Origin: an uncultured Bacilli bacterium
GTDB taxonomy: Bacteria; Bacillota_I; Bacilli_A; RF39; UBA660
Assembly: GCA_949440065.1 (NCBI GenBank)
Contig: CASRZP010000036.1
Location: 1-12,106, forward strand
Reading direction: 5' to 3'
DNA length: 12,106 nt
Numbering within the stretch: position 1 is the stretch's first letter; each line of letters begins with the position of its first letter. Positions 8,150 to 12,106 of this stretch are shown piece by piece. The position numbers were made by a program, and so were the translations under genes. The notes under the pieces were generated by a model that saw nothing but the letters and a program-made list of their open reading frames with translations, was not told the origin of the DNA and searched no databases.

Positions 8150-9421
8150 TTAATTCAACTCCTTTAGACAAAATAAGGCATAAGCAGGTAAGTAGAAAAC
8201 ATTATTTTTAAGCATGAAGTTTTTCTCTGTTACACGAATGGCTTCCTTTACCGTATGGGTCTTTAAGAATAAGGATAGAGATTTTGATTTGGCACTAATT
8301 TTAGGTACTTCAATGGGAATAATAGCACCATTTCTTGTTTGAACAACAAAATCCACTTCAGCTTTTCCTTTTGATTGATAGTAATATAGGGAGTATCCTG
8401 CTTCTACTAAGGTGGTGGCTGTGTCGTTTTCGTACAAAATCGTTAAAATACTACGATTACTAAATTTGTCTTGATATAACTGATGAAGTGAAGTGTATAA
8501 GATTCCTGTATCGGTATAATATAGTTTGAAGCTATCTTTCTCTTTGGCTGTACTTAATATTTTTTTTACTTCTTTGATTTTGTAACTACGGTGTACTAAA
8601 AGATTGGCATTAAGTTTTTCAATGGAGCTATCATATTCTTTAGAACGACTACCATTTCCTAGTAGACCGTATTGAAATTTTTTATTGTCTTTTTGTAATT
8701 GGTAAACAATGCTATCAAAGACCTCGATACCCCTTGAAATATCAATTAAAGAACTAGTGACAGCAATTTCTTTATGATGAATATCGATAATTTGTTGGTG
8801 TATCATGGATAGTAAATAGGAATCTTGGTTTTCGATATAACTTTTTACTGCTTGAGGAAAACCTCCAACCATAAGATAGTGATGATAGTATTCCATGGCA
8901 ACTTGATGAAAAGGACAGGATTTTCTGTTTTCATAGGATGAACGGATAAAATCAGCTAAGTCGTGTTGATGATTAGCCCATAGGAATTCTTCGAAGTCCA
9001 TGCGATGCATCATTTTGTATTGAAATTCTTCTCCCTTATATAAGGGAATATCTTCTTTTCTTGAGGTAATTAGAATAACATGGTAATCATTTTTAAATTT
9101 TCCGAAGACTTTTAGGGCTTTAGCTACTTCGATATCTTGCACTTGATCAAAGATAAGAAGGGTTTCTTTTTTGTTAATTTCGACGTTGTTTAGACGTTTT
9201 AATTGTTCTACTAAACGTTCAATGGATTTTTCTGTTAATAGTATTTCTTTTAGGGTGCGATCGTTACTGGTATTAAAATAGGCAATATTTTGGTAGTTCT
9301 TTTTTCCAAAGTCAATGGCACTATAAGTCTTTCCTACTCCTCTACCTCCGTATAATATTAGGGGCTTCCTTAAGATATCATCTTTCCATTTTTCTAAAAA
9401 GTTAGTAATTTTTCGTTCCAT
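8150..9421 (-). CDS. AAA_14/DUF4143-type ATPase with variant motifs
   Basis: A 423-residue protein with the layout of the AAA_14 plus DUF4143 family, common but functionally poorly defined bacterial ATPases. The P-loop GGRGVGKT is at residues 25-32. The Walker B-like LLIFDQVQ (88-95) has Gln where the catalytic Glu is usual. LITSRK (117-122) looks like sensor 1, MDFEEFLWA and YLMVGGFPQAV are family signatures, and YYTDTGIL, EVDFVV and IPIEVP (368-373) mark the C-terminal domain. The last usually reads IEVK in the restriction-like fold, so both active-site signatures are altered. I take the ATG at 9419-9421 because AAGGAGGT lies just upstream; a frame open 18 codons further runs across the promoter. 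It is the first gene of an operon with gpmI. The function is not known to me. Confidence 0.85.
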   Translation of the reverse strand: MERKITNFLEKWKDDILRKPLILYGGRGVGKTYSAIDFGKKNYQNIAYFNTSNDRTLKEILLTEKSIERLVEQLKRLNNVEINKKETLLIFDQVQDIEVAKALKVFGKFKNDYHVILITSRKEDIPLYKGEEFQYKMMHRMDFEEFLWANHQHDLADFIRSSYENRKSCPFHQVAMEYYHHYLMVGGFPQAVKSYIENQDSYLLSMIHQQIIDIHHKEIAVTSSLIDISRGIEVFDSIVYQLQKDNKKFQYGLLGNGSRSKEYDSSIEKLNANLLVHRSYKIKEVKKILSTAKEKDSFKLYYTDTGILYTSLHQLYQDKFSNRSILTILYENDTATTLVEAGYSLYYYQSKGKAEVDFVVQTRNGAIIPIEVPKISAKSKSLSLFLKTHTVKEAIRVTEKNFMLKNNVFYLPAYALFCLKELN

Positions 9422-9454
9422 TTTATGATACCTCCTTACACATTTTATAAGATA

Positions 9455-9483
9455 AGTATAGTAGCAAAAATTCATCTTGTCAA
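9455..9483 (-). promoter_or_regulatory. Strong sigma-A promoter of the ATPase-gpmI operon
   Basis: A perfect -35 TTGACA (9478-9483) and -10 TATACT (9455-9460, 5 of 6) are spaced by exactly 17 bp. The expected transcription start is near 9448, giving a leader of about 27 nt that carries the SD AAGGAGGT before the ATG at 9421. This is the best promoter in the window and would drive both the ATPase and gpmI. Confidence 0.85.
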
Positions 9484-9520
9484 GCCATTAGAAAAAGGAT
9501 GACTCGACAAAAAACGATAG

Positions 9521-9550
9521 AAAAATACATAGCCTTTTAAAACTATATTT
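9521..9550 (-). terminator. Possible terminator after the surface-protein pseudogene
   Basis: Just after the pseudogene stop, the minus strand can pair AAATATAGTT with GGCTA-TG-TATTT, an imperfect stem with a 2-nt bulge and two G-T pairs, ending in a T-rich stretch. It lies between the pseudogene and the ATPase promoter, the right place for a terminator, but the stem is weak. Confidence 0.35.
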
Positions 9551-9561
9551 TCCAATAAAAA

Positions 9562-10699
9562 TCACTTTTCTACATTTACAACGGCTCGTGCCCCAAAAGT
9601 AGTGAGTTTAGTGGCGTAATCACGCATCCGTCCATAGAAATGCCCCCCAAGCATGAGTCGATCCAGATAGATTGGAATTTATCGTCCAATATCCATAATT
9701 TCTTCCATATTCGCCTCCCGTTTGTTCCACTGTTCCTCCGTAATTGGTGGACTCATTTAAATAATTATTCATCCATATTGGACAAGATTTAGCAGTTGAT
9801 TCATCCTTCTACATAACCTAAACAACCTAAATGGCTAGCTTCTTGAACGGTTATCATTCTTGCTTTGGCTGTTCTTGGACCTAAAGTATAACGATTCATG
9901 GTACAATTGAATACTTTATTCGTACTATCATAACTGCATCCAGTATAGGCATTATCTTTAAATGTTGTTGAACCTAATGTATAGGTTTGATCTGATACAT
10001 TTGTTCACGTAGATGTAGCATTTTCTAATGCTGATAATATAGTTAATGGTTCTTTTGTATTGTCGCTGGCATCTTCATACCACATTGTATCATACACAAT
10101 ATTTTCCCTTTGCTGTAAAGTTAAAGTATCTCCATTATCACTTACTACATGAAAATATTTTATAATATAATCATTTACTTTATATTGAACAATAGTGCCC
10201 GCTTCATAGGTAGTTGGATAAATCATTTCACAAGTATGTTCTTCTCCTGTTACACAAAAAGTATTAGAACCTGATGTTTCATCATATTGATAAACGGCTA
10301 AAATATTTTCATTTCTTGGTACTGTTTTAATAGCATCTTTATCTAATTTGTTAATTTCAATTGATTTTCTCCAAAAATCTTTCCTGTATCATTATGGGAA
10401 TTGTACAAATTTGTATTATCTGCTAGAGAAATTTGATAACTTAAGGGAAGTGTTCCTGTGTTCGTAATCGTAAATGTATGCGGTGTCCCTTTCATTCCTT
10501 CTGCATCTGGTATAGGATAAGCTCCCTCTAAGTTGATTTTACTATTATCAACGTCAGTAAAACGAATTTCTAGTTTACCTGCTTTTACGATATGATTCTT
10601 TGTTCCTTCACTTTGACTACTTAGAAATGCATAACTACTTCCTATAATAACTACTAACATAGCTATAGCTATTCCGATAAATAATATTTTGTGTTTCAT
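9562..10699 (-). pseudogene. Decayed secreted surface protein gene (TasA-like N-terminal part plus long Cys-containing C-terminal part)
   Basis: Joining three frames and reading through one stop gives a continuous product of 378 residues, accounting for every base to within the inferred single-base shifts. It begins MKHKILFIGIAIAMLVVIIG, a signal peptide or membrane anchor ending SSYAFLSS, after the SD GAGGT. Residues about 30-105 resemble TasA/camelysin-like secreted proteins (HIVKAGKLEIRFTD, HTFTITNTGTLPLSYQISLA). The rest resembles surface proteins I recall from gut Firmicutes (ILAVYQYDE, LTILSALENATST, RTAKARMITVQEA, SCPIWMNNYL, TTFGARAVVNVEK). Lesions are a one-base loss near 10365-10368; TGA at 10005-10007 where Trp is expected; an extra G at 9805-9806; and one G too many in a G6 tract (9643-9648). 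The true stop is TGA at 9562-9564. Sequencing error cannot be excluded. Confidence 0.8.
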
Positions 10700-10734
10700 T
10701 TTTCCTACCTCACTTTTTCTTATTTTTAGATAAT

Positions 10735-10767
10735 AAAAAGAACAAGACAAAACTATCCTGTTCCTTT
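10735..10767 (-). terminator. Strong intrinsic terminator hairpin upstream of the pseudogene
   Basis: On the minus strand a 14-bp stem (10754-10767 with 10736-10749, a few G-T pairs) closes a GTTT loop and runs into five T. It is the strongest hairpin in the window. It lies about 36 nt before the pseudogene ATG and about 270 nt after the stop of the upstream FGE-like gene. It could end that gene's transcript, or it could act as an attenuator in the leader of the pseudogene. On the plus strand it has only a short T run. Confidence 0.75.
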
Positions 10768-10776
10768 ATATTCCTT

Positions 10777-10782
10777 ATTATA
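10777..10782 (-). promoter_or_regulatory. Possible -10 element for the surface-protein pseudogene
   Basis: A perfect TATAAT lies 77 nt before the pseudogene ATG at 10699. No convincing -35 is visible 16-18 bp upstream. A transcript starting here would begin just before the 14-bp hairpin at 10735-10767, which would then be a 5' hairpin. In AT-rich DNA such a hexamer can arise by chance. Confidence 0.3.
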
Positions 10783-10795
10783 TAAGATTTTTATT

Positions 10796-10903
10796 TTAAG
10801 GTCTGCCTCCCTTAGTTAATCTAGAGTTAACCAAAGTGTATGAAGAAATGTAGTATATTTCTTGGATAATCTTTAAAAATATATTTTTAGCTGCTATTTT
10901 CAT
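10796..10903 (-). CDS. Possible 35-codon leader or small protein (uncertain)
   Basis: An ATG-initiated frame of 35 codons ends in TAA. Its product starts MKIAAKNIFLKIIQEIYYIS and ends SRLTKGGRP; it is basic, with a hydrophobic or amphipathic first half. A candidate promoter lies 34 nt upstream and a strong terminator begins 28 nt downstream, so a short transcript carrying only this frame is plausible. The nearest SD-like sequence, AAGGAA, is about 12 nt from the ATG, further than usual. I recognise no family. In AT-rich DNA a frame this short can occur by chance, so the call is weak. Confidence 0.25.
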   Translation of the reverse strand: MKIAAKNIFLKIIQEIYYISSYTLVNSRLTKGGRP

Positions 10904-10936
10904 ATTCTATCCATTTCCTTAACCTTATACACTTAT

Positions 10937-10965
10937 ATGATATCATCTTTTATTACTTACTTCAA
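10937..10965 (-). promoter_or_regulatory. Candidate promoter in the surface-protein intergenic region
   Basis: A -35 TTGAAG (10960-10965) and a -10 TATCAT (10937-10942, 5 of 6) are separated by 17 bp. Transcription would start near 10930 and read the 35-codon frame, a 10-bp hairpin and then the terminator at 10735-10767. The same promoter could serve the pseudogene if the terminator were bypassed. Confidence 0.45.
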
Positions 10966-11036
10966 CATCAATTTATAGATAAAATTTTTAATATTGACTA
11001 GAAAGATAATACTTATTAGCGTAATACACCAAAATT

Positions 11037-12106
11037 TTAAGATAAACTAGCTACAGTTAAACGAGAAGAAATTGTACCATGAGCTTTTCCAGTTGCACTT
11101 GCTGATGGGTTATATCCGATAAAGGAAAATATATTACTACCATTTCCCATGTAAACTCCACCACGTAGCATCCAAGGATATGTTTCAAAAGGATAACTAT
11201 AACTAGGGTTTTCCCATGTTTGTGTTTCTGTTATAGCATGACCTAAACATTCACTAGAAGAACATACGGTATCTTTATTAGTAGGTGCATATTGATTATC
11301 TAGTATAGGGGTATAAGTATATAAATCATAATACTTTGTTTCAAGATCAGTTAAGTTATCTTGAAAACCACTATCACCTTTATTCTTTTTATAGCTAGCC
11401 ATCACATATTCAAAATTTCCTCCAACCATATCATACACTCCATAAATGTTTCCTGTAGTAGATGCCATTTGTCCAATGGTGGTGTGATATGGATTCGCAC
11501 AACCAGAAACCTCATTTATATGGACATCTTCCCATGTAGTATAAGGAGGTGGATTACTAGAAGAACATCCAGTTAATGTCGATTCCCAGCTTGTATCAGA
11601 AGTGAGTATAGCCGTATTGTTATTTCTTACTCGCCTTTCCGCACCATTGTAAAGAGGGTTTCCATATTTCCCATAACGACTTGTAGCTAAATATGCTACT
11701 GCTCCCCATTCACTATTTTTTATTAAATGCGTATCTACATCATTTCCATATCCATAAATGTTACCACTATTTTGCATCGTTTTTGTATATCTAAAATAGT
11801 TACTAATAGAAACTTTATTCAATGCCTTCTTATTAGGAAGAGTGGTTACTTGACTCGTTGTTCCAGTAAGTTCAAATTTACCAATCCAAAAACCTTTGAT
11901 TTCTTCACCTGCATCCCTTACTCGATCATTATCTTTATCCCACCAAAACGCTGGATGGGTATAATAGGATTTACCTGTTGCTGTCCCTAACTCCACAGGA
12001 TCATTTACACTTTGAAATACTACATCTATTTCTCGATATCCACTTCCATCAGGTATCGCATATTTAAATCTTGGAATGTACACTAGATATTGAAGTACAT
12101 CTGCTG
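11037..12106 (-). CDS. FGE-sulfatase-like surface protein, 5' end outside the window
   Basis: The frame is open to the window edge. The GTG at 12081-12083 has no SD, and seven more codons (ADVLQYL) are readable upstream, so it is an internal codon and the gene starts beyond 12106. At least 355 residues are visible. Counting from that GTG, the pattern is that of the formylglycine-generating-enzyme/sulfatase-modifying fold: HPAFWWDKDND and GFWIGKFELTG (43-74), EWGAVAYLATSRYG (125-138), GNIYGVYDMVGGNFEYVMA (211-229) and WMLRGGVYMGNG (304-315). The usual active-site Cys pair near the LRGG motif is missing, so a binding or structural role is more likely than an oxidase. Cysteines at 173, 195, 274 and 279 could form disulphides, consistent with export. 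A signal peptide, if any, is out of view. Confidence 0.75.
   Translation of the reverse strand, partial: ADVLQYLVYIPRFKYAIPDGSGYREIDVVFQSVNDPVELGTATGKSYYTHPAFWWDKDNDRVRDAGEEIKGFWIGKFELTGTTSQVTTLPNKKALNKVSISNYFRYTKTMQNSGNIYGYGNDVDTHLIKNSEWGAVAYLATSRYGKYGNPLYNGAERRVRNNNTAILTSDTSWESTLTGCSSSNPPPYTTWEDVHINEVSGCANPYHTTIGQMASTTGNIYGVYDMVGGNFEYVMASYKKNKGDSGFQDNLTDLETKYYDLYTYTPILDNQYAPTNKDTVCSSSECLGHAITETQTWENPSYSYPFETYPWMLRGGVYMGNGSNIFSFIGYNPSASATGKAHGTISSRLTVASLS

Larger units (their letters stand above)
10700..11036. other. Intergenic region of 337 bp between surface-protein genes
   Basis: No plausible plus-strand gene is present. On the minus strand, in order, it holds a candidate promoter (10937-10965), a possible 35-codon frame (10796-10903), a 10-bp hairpin formed by CTTTGGTTAA and TTAACTAAGG around a 7-nt loop (10809-10835), a TATAAT box and the strong terminator. 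There is no clear terminator directly after the FGE-like gene; the short AT inverted repeat near 11010-11022 has too small a loop. Confidence 0.6.

Noticed and set aside
9461..9475. Upstream start for the ATPase near 9475
   Set aside because: The extension would cover the -10 box and the SD AAGGAGGT that serves the ATG at 9419-9421.
10005..10007. TGA read as tryptophan (alternative code 4)
   Set aside because: More than twenty Trp codons in intact genes are TGG and no intact gene has in-frame TGA. The same broken gene also ends naturally at TGA and carries three frameshifts.
9643..10368. Programmed ribosomal frameshifting joining the pseudogene frames
   Set aside because: Three shifts in both directions plus a nonsense codon are needed, and the sites show no slippery heptamer with a downstream structure. 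Decay or sequence error is simpler.
12081..12083. GTG as the start codon of the FGE-like gene
   Set aside because: The frame stays open to the window edge, there is no SD before it, and the family has more protein upstream.

Overview
The window is a stretch of low-GC (AT-rich) Firmicutes-type chromosome in which every gene I can support lies on the minus strand, so transcription runs from position 12106 towards 1. The ribosomal proteins look most like the Bacilli/Erysipelotrichia/Mollicutes side of the Firmicutes: L16 has the segment [14 protein letters not shown], and L3 has a tail of about 30 residues rich in acidic residues. The cell-surface genes at the right belong to families I associate with uncultured gut Firmicutes. 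That placement is inference. Tryptophan is written TGG throughout the intact genes, so the standard bacterial code applies.

Layout from left to right. (1) 1-5163 is the canonical S10 ribosomal protein operon, read right to left: rpsJ, rplC, rplD, rplW, rplB, rpsS, rplV, rpsC, rplP, rpmC, rpsQ, rplN, with rplN cut by the window edge. Genes are tightly packed; rplD/rplW and rplP/rpmC overlap. (2) 5164-5307 holds a candidate promoter and a leader of about 110 nt that can fold into a three-way junction plus a hairpin just before the rpsJ ribosome binding site. (3) 5296-6519 is a Y-family DNA polymerase with a beta-clamp motif and its own promoter. (4) 6655-9421 is a two-gene operon: an AAA_14/DUF4143-type ATPase followed one base later by gpmI (glycolytic phosphoglycerate mutase). 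It has a near-consensus sigma-A promoter and a clear terminator. (5) 9562-12106 is an accessory surface-protein region. It holds a decayed secreted protein gene (9562-10699) with four point lesions, a structured intergenic stretch with a strong intrinsic terminator and a possible 35-codon ORF, and the 3' part of a large FGE-sulfatase-like surface protein gene that enters from beyond position 12106.

The left 9.4 kb is housekeeping: translation, DNA damage tolerance and glycolysis. The right 2.6 kb is where the genome appears to be changing. I found no CRISPR array, insertion sequence, tRNA or rRNA. I do not see convincing evidence of a wholly new multi-gene system. The most promising unexplained elements are the S10 leader fold, the leader/attenuator-like arrangement at 10700-10965, and the surface protein family with its broken neighbour.
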